NCBI GenBank assembly: GCA_963575745.1
Contig: CAUYUJ010007225.1
Location: 1-52,500 of the forward strand
Direction of reading: 5' to 3'
DNA length: 52,500 nt
From: Prorocentrum cordatum
Taxonomy: Eukaryota > Sar > Dinophyceae > Prorocentrales > Prorocentraceae
This document shows, piece after piece, positions 8,342-18,631 of the stretch. Position numbers and translations under genes: made by a program. Below the pieces are notes generated by a model. It was not told the DNA's origin, did no database searches, and saw only the letters and a program-made list of their open reading frames with translations. Within the stretch, counting starts at the first letter, position 1. Every line of letters starts with the position of its first letter.

Positions 8342-10423
8342 ATGGCTGAAGAAGTTGATCCTACGGACGCTGCCCCTGAAGGCGGCGAGTCAAGCAATTC
8401 GGGGATTACGGACGTTACGTGCGAGACGGATACTCCGATCGACCCCGATTACGTTGTCACAAGAAATATGGATCTATCTCCTGGGAGGCGGATTGTTTAC
8501 CGCGCTGATACTATTGGTTGGATAACGACAAGCATATTCGAAAGACGAAACGCCGATACGTATTTGGTTGCACATAAACACAAGGTCCCCAGTGAGAGAA
8601 TGGGCCTCAGCAGGCCAGATGGTGTCGAACTGAATCCTGACCGAGGCCCCATACGTTATGCACCTGGGACACCGGCAGGAGCCACGGCAAAGGCAACTCC
8701 CACGCCGAGGCCAGAGACGATCGATATTCCTTCATCTTCCGACTTATCAAGCCCATCTCTTGGCCCTGATCATCTTAAGCTCAAGAAAAAGAAAAGGAAG
8801 AGCCCAGATGACCCCAACCCTGGGAACAGCAAGCAGCAGCGATATGCGGGGCAACCTGCTGATCGACACCGATTCAGAGGACCAGCCGTCGCCGCCGCAG
8901 CAGCTGCATTTCAGGGCACCAGCACGCCTCCTCCAAAGGAACTTGTGCCACGTCGCGGCCCTGCACCAGGTCGGACGCACAGGACAGGATGGGCGCCCGC
9001 GCTGGAAGGACGGACAAGAAATGCTTCCTCTACGAAACGTGGCACTGATAAGCTCCTTGCAACCACACCGAAGGTGCCAGGAGCAGTGCCCAGAGATAAG
9101 ACTGCCGAGTCCTACAACATCAAGGAGAAGAAACGCCGGGACTTCGATATCAGTACCCCGCCAGGAACTCCACGGACGCCCAGAGGATCTGTTGGCGCTG
9201 CCACATCGGCGGCGAGCGCTGCAGCGCCTGCCGCGCTGATGACAGCCCCACGTTCCGCGGGGCAACCTGCTCAGAGTTCTGCGGGGCAACCTGCTCAGAG
9301 TTCAGCGGGGCATCCTACCCCTACGTTGGAGGTACCAGCGGAATGTCAAGAGTTCTGGGAAAAGATGCGCAAGCCCAATCGCACGAAGATCAACCAAGCG
9401 TATCATCCGCGGATTGACGACGGGTCTGACCGATATATGGTGGTGCAGTGCAACATCGTGGACACTGCTGCCCATCATGACCCAGGTTCACACACGCGCC
9501 AAATAGTGCGCAACATTCTGCGGAAACGCCCAGTACTCACGTTTGACTCTGAAAGGGAATATCTGGCACACATCCTCATATCAGAAGATGCTAACAAGCC
9601 GAAAATCAAGTTCGACGGTCAGCGCAAGTCTTCCGAGTGGCTGACGACGGCCCTCCGTCACAAGCCGTTTCATAGAGGCCAATTGTCGGACATCTTCATT
9701 CGGGAAGTGACATCGTATGATGAGTACGACGGATGGGCAGAATTATCACAGCTACTCAACAGATGGCCTGCGGAAGGAGGTGAGGGCTACCACCACGAGC
9801 ACCTGGACAGGGTACGCTACAAGCTCAAGAACCAGCACTGGGCGTACCAGGCGCATGCTGTCCTGGAACTTATTGGTATGGTTGATGAGTCTGGAATGAG
9901 AAACAGGCTGCACATCAAGTAGATGAAGTACTCCTCCGAGAAGCACGACACATACTTCATCCGTCCAAGCAACGGACACAGCAGCTCTGGTATTTAGTGC
10001 CCTGAGTCATTGTATATCAAAATTACGGACCTGTCCGCTCCTGGGGCACCCTGTTACTTCATCCATGGAACTCAATGGGAGAAAACACAGAGTATTCTTA
10101 ATATTGGATTATCATGCCGCTCCGACGACACCAGCAAGAAGAGGGGCAAACAGTTTGTACATGGCTGCCCATACCTTCCTGGTGATGATCCGATTCGGTC
10201 CGGCTTGCGCGTCGATTCCGAGGTCCTGATCATGGTCAGCATGAAGAACTTGATTCGGGATAACATTCCGATTTGGCGCTCAGCGAACGACATCGCCATG
10301 ACAGCGGGCCGGAGTGGCAGGATTCCTCCAACCCACATCGTCCAGTTGATCGGGATTATGCCCCGTCACGCTTGTCAGTTTAATCGTGTGGGACAGGTAT
10401 GGATAAATCCTTTTTGTATTTGA
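8342..10423 (+). pseudogene. Polyprotein segment with an RNA 2'-phosphotransferase (Tpt1/KptA) domain
   Basis: One frame, interrupted only by TAG at 9,920-9,922 and 9,995-9,997. The first 350 codons are disordered (Pro/Ser/Lys, AGQPA hairpins). From about 9,560 the sequence follows the Tpt1/KptA family: ALRHKP (Arg-His at 9,656-9,661), DGWAELSQLL, FIRPSNGHS (Arg at 9,962, the family's IRANQGHS), YFIHGTQWEKTQSILNIGL, SGLRVDSEVLI (Arg at 10,208), IPIWRSAN and GRIPPTHI. All four catalytic positions of the family (Arg-His, Arg, Arg) are present. Tpt1 uses NAD+ to remove a 2'-phosphate from RNA splice junctions. Embedded in a retroelement it may repair damaged element RNA or act on tRNA, which is inference. 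The frame ends near a T5 run at 10,409, where a one-base shift continues coding in the next frame. Confidence 0.8.
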
Positions 10424-11316
10424 GGGACAGTAATCAGCCGTATCCGAACGGTAAAATTGAAGATATGTACGAGACCCGCAATGATGCATCATCTTTGAGG
10501 GATGGGTTCATCCCAAAGACCCCCTACAATTTGAAGTGTCCCGATCCGCCTCTGGTCCAGGAGGTCGTGTTCTCAACTGTACTCATGATGGACGCATATC
10601 ATGCGGGGACACCTGCAGGGGGATCTGATGGATCATGGATACAGGTTCCGAGCGCCGACGTGACAGGCATTACTCCAAGTGGTATCACGCCCTCCGACAC
10701 TTTGTACGCCAACGATCCGTGGCGTGCTCATGTACAACAATTGCCAGTACCTGCAGGGCAACCTGCTTCATTTGCTCCTATGAGCAGAGCTACTACACCA
10801 TTTGGTACTCCACAGAGTGCTGGGAGCAACAACAGTCTGCCAGCGAGGCTCCAAAGCATTCGGATGGATCCGCAGCTCTAGCAGGCTTTACAGGCAACAT
10901 CGCCATTTGCATCGCCACGCCCACATGCGGGCCAACCTGCTTTTCCTGACCAAAAAGCCATACAGAGAAGTTCAGCTGGTCAGCAAGAATGGATGTATCG
11001 GCAGATGCGTGAGGCCGCTCAGAGTATGCGGAGGAACGGCATTGACCTCCCTAGTGCCAACTGGACGCCGCCGTGGGAGTATGTTCTGGATCCAAATCCA
11101 TCACTGGACAAACCCAATCGGTTTGGTTATGTGCCTGCATTCTTCAGTCATCCGACTTACGATCCAACGTCTGCTGATCGTCCAACAGCAGCGCCAATGG
11201 ATCATCCACTCTATCCTGACTATCACGCTCAGGTGAGTGGTATTCCCCGAGTGGGAACAAAGCCCGAGAACCATGTGTTCGGGCGACGGCCGACGACGTC
11301 TACCAGTCGCAGCTGA
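10399..11316 (+). pseudogene. Disordered polyprotein linker after the KptA domain
   Basis: Continues the polyprotein in a new frame after the shift near 10,410. The frame has one TAG (10,879-10,881) and runs to 11,316. It is Pro/Ser/Gln-rich with AGTPAGG, AGQPASF and AGQPAFP encoded by hairpin repeats, and a better ordered segment (QEWMYRQMREAAQSMRRNGIDL, then PSANWTPPWEYVLDPNPSLD). No family recognised. It probably links the KptA-like and RING-like parts. Confidence 0.45.
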
Positions 11317-11342
11317 CGCGTGGCTCAGGGTATGCTTCAGGT

Positions 11343-12145
11343 GTGCCAGGACAGATACCTCACTATGGTCATCTGGCCCCCTCCATGAATCAAGATGTGC
11401 AGCAACAGGCCCCAGGCCTCGCACTGCCGCCGACCATGGGAGAGCTGCGCCCTGAGATCCTAGCCATACACGAGGCGCAGCAGGCCAACTTGGCTATGCA
11501 GGCTGCTCGCCTGCGCCGAAATCAGGATCGCCAGGCCAGAAGAATGCTGAGCCGCGCGAGGCAACCTGCCAATCACAATACAGCAGGGACACCTGCGAGC
11601 AGTCCAGCCATGGTTGCATCAATGCAGCTACCGACGGTATCACATATTCGGTTCGAGGCTGGTGAGTCCACCCTGGAGCGTCAGACGCGTATCAGGCCAT
11701 CGGCAACACCGACCATCATCAGTGACGGCGACTTCGGTAAGTGTGCCATAGGCCTGGACCAGTTCATGAACCACGACAAGGTCTGGCGCCTCCAGTGCGG
11801 CCACATATTCCACGCACAATGCTGGGATCGAGTGGCACACGCTCATGTGGATAGACAGTTGCCTGGGAACATGGAAAGTTCCGCAAGTGAGGCAGGGATG
11901 TTGGCCTCATCACTGCCGAGTTCCACTACGCCCTTGCTGGAAATCAGGAGTCACTCAAACGTCATGAAGATATACTCCGAGGGGCGACCGAGCTCAGGGA
12001 CCTCCGCGAAGAGCTCAACCGCGTCACGGCGATGATGACGGGCACCGCGGCAGTCTCGATGACGACACCAGCGGGGCAACCTGCATCACCAGCCAACGCG
12101 GGGCTAGTAACGGAAGAACCACACGTGCAGGGACACCTGCTATAG
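11343..12145 (+). pseudogene. Polyprotein segment with a decayed RING-H2 finger and coiled coil
   Basis: A Gln/Ala-rich helix (LAIHEAQQANLAMQAARLRR) precedes CAIGLDQF...WRLQCGHIFHAQCW. This is RING-H2 spacing with Cys at 11,742, Gly instead of the second Cys at 11,751, then CGH at 11,796-11,804, His at 11,811 and Cys at 11,820. The expected last Cys pair lies in another frame, where GK-F-R-K-stop replaces a GKCxxC-like motif. That frame then runs on as a clear coiled coil (ELRDLREELNRV) to AGQPA and a stop at 12,143. RING-H2 domains are ubiquitin ligases; a role in degrading a host factor or processing the particle would be inference. Zinc binding is lost in this copy. Confidence 0.65.
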
Positions 12146-12616
12146 ACATGCCTATGCCATTGGTGGCAGAGACCGATAACAACGCAGGGACACCTGCTAG
12201 ATCAGCTCCACCTTCGGTGCCGGTGAACGATACGTGGTTGAGGCGCATGGAAAGGGCTACCGACAGGAGCGCCCAGTGGCCTCAGTCTTCGCACGCATAC
12301 ATGCCATATATCATATGGGCGAGACCTTCGTCCACGTAGTCAACGCAGGACGGAGAGCCCCGCAAGCACGCGCAGTTGCAATAGTGGGATATCCGAACGC
12401 GATATACTGCATACGGTATGTCTGATAGATACTGATGGTCAGATGGGCATGCAGGCGGATGAGGACACGCTCCTGAACTTATCCACTACCTCCACATCAC
12501 ACCCATATACGCATGACGAATATCCTACAGCCTGGATCTTTGAGAAGAATCCTATTACGGAAGAAGAGGCTCGTGGGTATATGAATGCTTTCACATATTA
12601 GTCACGAAACGATTGG
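12146..12616 (+). pseudogene. Short polyprotein remnants upstream of the protease
   Basis: From 12,127 to about 12,330 a frame carries two AGTPA hairpins (12,127 and 12,184) and then a short hydrophilic stretch. From 12,340 to 12,600 only small fragments in several frames remain. It is decayed linker between the RING-like and protease parts. Confidence 0.35.
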
Positions 12617-13500
12617 GTGTTGGAGCAGAGGCGCCGCAAAGGCTTGCATGGCACGACAGTGTCTGAAGCTTCTGAACTATTTGGTGAACGCCATGAGCTA
12701 GCCTTGGCAGCTAACAGTGAAACTATGACCAATGGTATGTTGACTATTATTCTAGATATTGGCAGTAATAACAATATTATTGGATTGAAGACGGCACAGA
12801 CCTTTGAGCAGGTATGACGCCCCCACGGACACGCCACTCAAAGGCTGAAACTCACGAAGAGACTCTGCGTGTCAGGAGTGGGACATGGCGCCGCGATCTG
12901 CGATAAATCCCTGCATTTCAAGATTTCACGCAAAGAAAGGGGAGATCCTGCGGGGCACCCTGCTGCGCCGAGACTCGACACGTACTCAGCAGATGTAGCT
13001 GAGGGTTCTGAGGAGAACCTCCCTGCCATCCTGGGTCGGAGGAGCATGTCCAACATGAGGACCATCCTGATCCTTGAGCCGGGGCACGAGAAGATGATCA
13101 TCCCTGGCGGGAGGATGTATAAGGTTCCACTCGGACAAGGTGCCGGAGCACTCGACCTGATGAAGACACCTTCCGGACATCTGGCACTCAAGGCTGACGA
13201 GTACGAGATGGCTACTGAAGAGCAAGGGTCGATGTCGTTTACTATCACGGCCAATCCTCAGCGCGAAGAAGCTCCATTACTCGTCAAGGAGGCGTCCGAT
13301 CCAGAGCCAATTGCAGGGACACCGGCTGTGAATGATGCTCACGCACACTTGATGTCACAAGATACGAAGGGCATCAGTTTCTCTACCAACGACGAGACGT
13401 TCACTTTCACGATCCAGTCCTTGGTGAACAATACCTTGAAGACATGGCGTCGCAGGAATATTTCCTTCGGGGCTACCCCTACCTCGACCAACAAAGACCC
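12617..13500 (+). pseudogene. Retropepsin-like aspartic protease of the copia element
   Basis: LTIILDIGSNNNIIGL near 12,735-12,785 is the retropepsin active-site loop (usual D-T/S-G-S, here D-I-G-S). It is followed by a TGA at 12,815-12,817 and, in the same frame, by LCVSGVGHGAAICDKSLHFK, NLPAILGRRSMSNM and ILILEPG, the flap and C-terminal strand region seen in Ty1/copia proteases. The enzyme would cut the gag-pol polyprotein. The hairpins at 12,950 (AGHPA) and 13,313 (AGTPA) lie within or just after the domain. The Ile in the active loop and the in-frame stop both suggest an inactive copy. Confidence 0.7.
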
Positions 13501-14519
13501 CCCGCAATTTGCAGGCGAAGATATATCGGGCCATCTACGAGGAGGGCACGAAGTGGACGCCTCCCGACGCACAGGCAGGGACACCTGCGGAAGGGGGAGA
13601 TGCCGCTGAGAAGTTTGATGTTTTTGCTTCGAGCAGCGGCTCTTCAGCGCAGCATGGCACAGGCATTTGGACGCCCCCATCGCCAAACGAGTGACGGGGG
13701 CAGGCGCGCGCCACGGCCATTCGCGCTTGCTCAGACAGGCCGAACACTCAGGTGCTGTCACCAAACGCGGGGAAACCTGCATTCTTTTCCCAGGCACCGG
13801 CCGCGCGTGCCAGGGACCGCGGCAAGCCCGGCTGCGCGGCTGCCACGAACAGCAGTGGACCCGGCTGTGTCGCCGCTGCAGAAAAAGAAAAATTGTCGCA
13901 TCATTATCATTCTCGTGCATCTGTCATTGAGGATATACGGACATATTGCGCTGAACTCCGAGCCCGTGGCTACATGTGCGACCGTATTACACGCACAAAG
14001 GTAATGACCTCCACTGGTACACAGAATATGGGTGCATTGCTCTCGGGCGATTACCAACTGTTGTGGGTGGCAACACCTGCTGACTGTCACGCGAGGCTGC
14101 CTGGCAAGAGGGACGGGCCACACTACCAGCGCATCCAAAATATGATGTCCAAGGCTCGGGCTCTACGCATGACACTTGTAATTGTGGGACCACCAGAATA
14201 CTTCTGGAAACAAGGTCCCATAAGAGATGCTATTGCAAATCTTGGTTTACAAATCATGCGTATGCGTCTCTGCCACTTCGGCCTCAAGTACGACCGCGCT
14301 AACACGTTGCCCAGCGGATCATATCTGCAAGTGGCGACTACGCGCAACCGCATCCCGACCAACCTACGGCGATGCGCATGCAATATAGCAGGGAGACCTG
14401 CAGGAACTACTGAGCATATTATTGATTGGCATGGACAGGGTGCTCAGAAGGCCGAACGGCGTAACAAGACGCTAGCGATCATGACCGCAAGGCTAATTAA
14501 TCACATTGGCTTACATTAA
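13501..14519 (+). pseudogene. Accessory polyprotein domain, possibly derived from a C5-methyltransferase-like fold
   Basis: The frame open from 13,752 (earlier in-frame parts from 13,509) has an AGKPA hairpin and an Ala/Gly linker, then an ordered domain: IEDIRTYCAELRARG, LLWVATPADCHARLPGKRDG, ALRMTLVIVGPPEYFWKQGP, MRLCHFGLKYD, SGSYLQVATT, then LRRCACN and a Trp/His-rich end. The order VxGPP, then C-x-FGL-x, then SGS/T with a C-x-C region, loosely recalls the C-terminal part of C5 cytosine methyltransferase-like domains found in algal retroelements. That is a weak similarity judged by eye and the catalytic Pro-Cys is not visible. The domain lies between protease and integrase and ends at a TAA (14,517-14,519). 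Confidence 0.35.
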
Positions 14520-15342
14520 ACACAAAGAAATCACAAGTGCTGTACATCTTAGTATCAATGCTCGAGTTGATAGAGGAGCTCGAACCTACACTCAGTCTCC
14601 TAAGAATGGCCCCGAGTGGGACCATGTTGTGAGACGGGAGGCGACGAACCTGGACAACAACACGATCACACAGGACATCAAGATCCAGGACCAGCCGACT
14701 GGGCACAACTACTACGCACCATTACCCAATGGCGTTACCAACATCCGTACCCGACTGTACTGGGAGCAGCCGGAACTGACTCTCTTGGGAGATGGCAGCT
14801 CACGTCCACGCTCAAGGCGAGTGGCGATCATCGATGCCGCGCCCCCCCCTCTATTCCCGAATTTCCGACACTTAGCTCAACTGAGACAGAACGACAGACA
14901 GCACTACCAACAGATGCCAGAATTAAACAAAAAGAAAAACAGAAAGCAGACAAAGAAGCTGGCATCAAACCACGCAATATACCCAAAAATAATCGAAAAA
15001 GGCACCGGCGACTGTGGAGACGACCTGAAAGGACTCGGATGTAGCACGTACTACACCGGCGCACCTCTGGACTCCGACACGGATAGTGACGATGGAGAGG
15101 AGACCTTCATCACACGACCTGCGGGGCAACCTGCTGAATCCTACGAAGATGTATTCTCCATAATCCCCACCTTGTGCTACGGACGACACAACAAGGTATA
15201 TATGTTAGAATTGCGTGGAGGAGTTGGAGGCATCTCTCAACTAGCATTCAGCCGAGGTCTGTCTTCACGGGAAACCTCGACAAACGCACTTTCGCTGACC
15301 TTGGTAACAAGGATGTCCAGGATGCAGTTATGCATTATCTAG
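14506..15342 (+). pseudogene. Polyprotein segment between accessory domain and integrase, part 1
   Basis: 278 codons open. The first part (VRREATNLDNNTITQDIKI, GHNYYAPLPNGVTNIRTRLY) looks structured. It is followed by a Lys-rich stretch and an acidic DSDTDSDDGEE run with an AGQPA hairpin at 15,121. From about 15,150 it reads CYGRHNKVYMLELRGGVGGI, after which the frame shifts near 15,275. The LELRGG-VGGI motif resembles the SAM-binding Gly loop of methyltransferases (DLxxGxGG), which is suggestive only. Confidence 0.4.
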
Positions 15343-16112
15343 ACGTTTGCTTCGTCAGGATTGTCATACTACAGCCCAATTGCAGAACAAGTGGGTTACC
15401 TTCCCATTGCAGTGCAAATGTTCACTATGACACCTGGCATGAACATCATAAAGAAGACTTACCACATATCAAGTTATGTGGGAAGGTGGCTGTACGTCAA
15501 AATGATATTTGACGATTCTACTTACGAGAACAACCAGTAGGGATTTGGGTGGATCAGATACCACCATGGACTACGTTGGCCAAAAGCGAGGGCACTTGCA
15601 AGGTGAACATGGATCGATGCACTACTGGCCCACGTGACTCCCATGGGGCACTGATACGAATGCCGACCGAGATCATGGCCAACCATCGTCTGTTACTCAC
15701 CCCTTTTGAACGAAAACGATGTACTGCCCATCATCAACACGCGTCGGTATGTAATAACGAACTGTCCATGGCTGCACAATATACTTCACAGATGCAGTCA
15801 CTCTTCGTCGATGCTGTTCAGATCGCACACGATCTCTTCCAAGCAACTCGTGATCCTTTCCACGGCTACCCGTATTCGTCCACCGCGCTGGTCACTAACG
15901 CAAGGGGATACGATTTGGATGACCCTAGTCTCCCTCGACAACCCGATGGCTCGATTATGAGACCACCACCGGGAGGGCTCGATTGTCCTGCTTGCGCGGA
16001 CAACGTTAACATGCACTCTCCCTCTCATGATAGAGATCCGAGACACTGCAGGTGGCACGATAAGGACGACTACCATTGGGAATGTCCGAGCTGCAAGAAG
16101 AACTACGGGTAG
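15174..16112 (+). pseudogene. Polyprotein segment with a Cys/His cluster, part 2
   Basis: Coding continues over two frames: NLDKRTFADLGNKDVQDAV and RIVILQPNCRTSGLPSH up to about 15,500, then QPVGIWVDQIPPWTTLAKSEG onward from 15,537. Near the end CPAC...HSPSHDRDPRHCRWH...WECPSC (15,987-16,100) forms two CX2C pairs around a His/Cys cluster, a probable zinc-binding fold. The motif VILQPNCRTSGLP has the Pro-Cys setting of a C5-methyltransferase-like loop and follows the Gly loop of the previous segment, so a diverged methyltransferase domain over 15,150-16,100 is possible. A TAG at 16,110 interrupts the frame, which continues into the integrase segment. Confidence 0.4.
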
Positions 16113-16169
16113 AACAAGCCTGGGCACGCACTAACACCTGGCAGATGCAAGTTTCCCAAGCCTTGGAAG

Positions 16170-17551
16170 TTGCCCGACAATCATGGACAGATACCGCCAG
16201 TTCCCGCCGAGCCAGCAGCAGGACCTGCACCACCAGACCCTGCGGAGGTAGCAGCACCACCACCCGAGGCGCCAGCAGCATCACCACTTACGCGACTGAG
16301 AGCACCGAGACCCGGCTCGAGAGCCGGACCTACCGCGGGCGCAAGCAGCCACGACATTACTGCTGGAAGACATGCTGCTGAGCCTGCTGCAGGGCAACCT
16401 GCCTCGAGCGGAGCTGGTAGTTCGGATGGCCATCTCCGACTACCACAGGTTAGAGTCAGACGCGGTCGACAACAAGGTGGAGAAGCACCTCCACCACCAC
16501 CAGCGGGGAACCCTGCTGCACGACCACGACTACCAGACTGGTCACGGTTCGACGTACATATCAATCTGCAAAACCTACGAAGCCTTGACCCCAGCGTGGT
16601 AACACGCGAGTTGCGAAAGTTACACGCACGTTGGTTCCATGCGAAGGAGCCTATGGCGATACTCATCTTAAACAAGATAGGTCTGGACAATGTCTGACTC
16701 AACCTCATCAAAAGTGTCTGCGACACATGCCAAGAATGCAGAGCTTGGGACAAGCATGGACACACTGTGATGTCCTCTACTGCATTACCTGGCAAATTCA
16801 ATGAGGAAGTGGAATGTGATCTGATTCTCTACAACCAAGAACACAAGATATTCCACATTATCGATCGCTGTATACGGTGTGATACTGGGATTGAAATACC
16901 AGACAAGACTATGACCAGTATCCTGGATGCATATCATCAGTCCTGGATGCAGTTTGGACCGGCCAAGGTACTCTACTCTGATGGAGAGGGCGCCCTTAAC
17001 AACGACACTGCGAAAGAAGTGCGAAAGAAGTCCTCAAAGCAAAAAACATTAAACTTAAGATACGTACGCGTAAACAGCACACTACAACGATTGAGGCCAG
17101 AAATGGCATCCTACGCCATTTACTTCACGTCATGGAGGCTGAACTCAATAAATTAGACATACCCTTTATGTTCACCCGACTACTGCGCGAAGCCTTGTTC
17201 GCCGCCAACGCGTTCACCTTCTATAACCAGGTGTCTCCATACAACGCTCTAGTTGGACGGCAACCAGCAATGCTCCCTGACCCACCTGTTCTGGACCACG
17301 AGCAGCCGACGGAGACACCGGATCACTCTCGTGAACAGACGATACGCAGGGCATGTACTGAAGCTATCACACAGGCCACAGCAGCAGCTAAGACCAATCG
17401 TGCCTTACGCACTGAGACGACAAGTACCGGTCAGCACTATTATGACGAACGAGACTTGGTCGACTACCATCGCCCTACGACCACGAAGGATGACTGGGGA
17501 GACTGGAATGGCCCGTTCCCAGCTGTAAAGAATGATCCCGAAAGGGGTTAG
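16170..17551 (+). pseudogene. Integrase of the copia element
   Basis: After a Pro/Ala-rich linker with two hairpins, the HHCC zinc-binding domain is visible as LHARWFH (HX4H) and CDTCQEC (CX2C), separated by a TGA at 16,695. The catalytic core has Asp at 16,818 (VECDLIL), Asp at 16,980 (LYSDGEGA) and, after a frameshift between about 17,010 and 17,080, Glu at 17,093 (TTIEARNG). The last two are about 37 codons apart, fitting the D,D-35-E pattern. The C-terminal part (NQVSPYNALVGRQPAMLP) matches the region after the core in Ty1/copia integrases. The enzyme would insert the cDNA and make the 5-bp target duplication seen at the ends. A TAG at 17,549 ends this frame. Confidence 0.8.
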
Positions 17552-18624
17552 GGCATCATCCGAGTGGGCAATCGAGATGTTCAAGTACAACACTGCGATG
17601 CAAGGCATTCATTATCTATTGACAACTCATAGCCCGAGAAATTGGCTCCCGACAACACTGGAATACGCACAGCGTTAACATTCGTAGCCAGCCTATCAGC
17701 GGGGAGACCTGCTCTGACCTTTGGCTATGTGCCGACCTCGAAAGGGACGCTTCAGATGACGACCGCAAACCGTCTATCTCCTTAGGTACACTTGGCTCTA
17801 CAATCCCTTACCAGAAACTTCTTTCGCATTGAGAATGTAGTTGCAATCAGATTAGCCAAGAGTATACATAAGCTACCTCCGGTTACTTATGCCGACAGCT
17901 GCACATTGGCCCATTACGACAACGACGTGAAACCACGATTTCATTATTACGAATCAGAAGGTACTGCACTGAATATACACGATATCCCTGGATCAGCACA
18001 TTCACGAATTACCCAATGCCTGAAGTCCACTAAACCTCCAGCATGTTTGATCAGGACATGTCAAAATTTGATGAATTGGCAGATACACCGACACCGGATG
18101 GAACCGCAAGAGAAGCCTCAGAAGCCGAACCAGCACATGATGACGGACGGCTCTCTACGATTGAAGAAGAATCAGAGGCTGATCTTGAGTCGCATGTCAT
18201 GGAGGTGCGGTATGCAGAACTACAAGAGGAAAGGGAACTGCTGGAGGCAACTCCACCAGAGGACCTTTTTACCATACCTACACAGATGGTTCCAGATCAA
18301 AGCGCGCTGATCACTGTAGCTGATGAACAGCGGGGACACCTGCCGAAGTGGGGGCGCACTCACGACTCCGATACCGAGGAGACGTACTGCGCCCCCATGT
18401 GCACCATGGTGGAAGACGACAGCTACGGACTCGACTCAGACGAAAATGGTCGATACGTCGATCTATGCCTTACGACAGAAATGTCGAAGGTAGTCTTGCC
18501 CGAGCAACAACATGATATTAGATGCCGACCGGGTGACCACTATGCGAGTATACGTTACCGCCGCTGCAAAGCGAGCTGCGGCCGTCGAGGAAGACGACCT
18601 CCTCGCTAAAGCTGACATTCAGGC
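17552..18624 (+). pseudogene. Integrase C-terminus / pol linker
   Basis: The integrase frame continues past TAGs at 17,549, 17,630 and about 17,784 (AGRPALTFGYVPTSKGTLQ, NFFRIENVVAIRLAKSIHKL). It then shifts near 18,040 into an acidic linker (STIEEESEADLESHVMEVRY, SDTEETYCAPMCTMVEDDS, TTEMSKVVLPEQ). The end near 18,600 (EEDDLLAKADIQANP) is the point where the foldback element broke the frame. It resumes after 19,861 as NPDKVSEA. Confidence 0.55.
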
Positions 18625-18631
18625 AAATCCT

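Noticed and set aside
9920-9997. TAG recoded as a sense codon
   Set aside because: The same element has frameshifts, TGA and TAA stops and active-site losses, so decay is the simpler explanation. The TAG bias is kept only as a weak finding.
8342-10423. KptA as an independent host gene
   Set aside because: It lies inside exact LTR boundaries, in frame with AGxPA hairpin-bearing linkers like the rest of the polyprotein, and no introns or separate start are visible.
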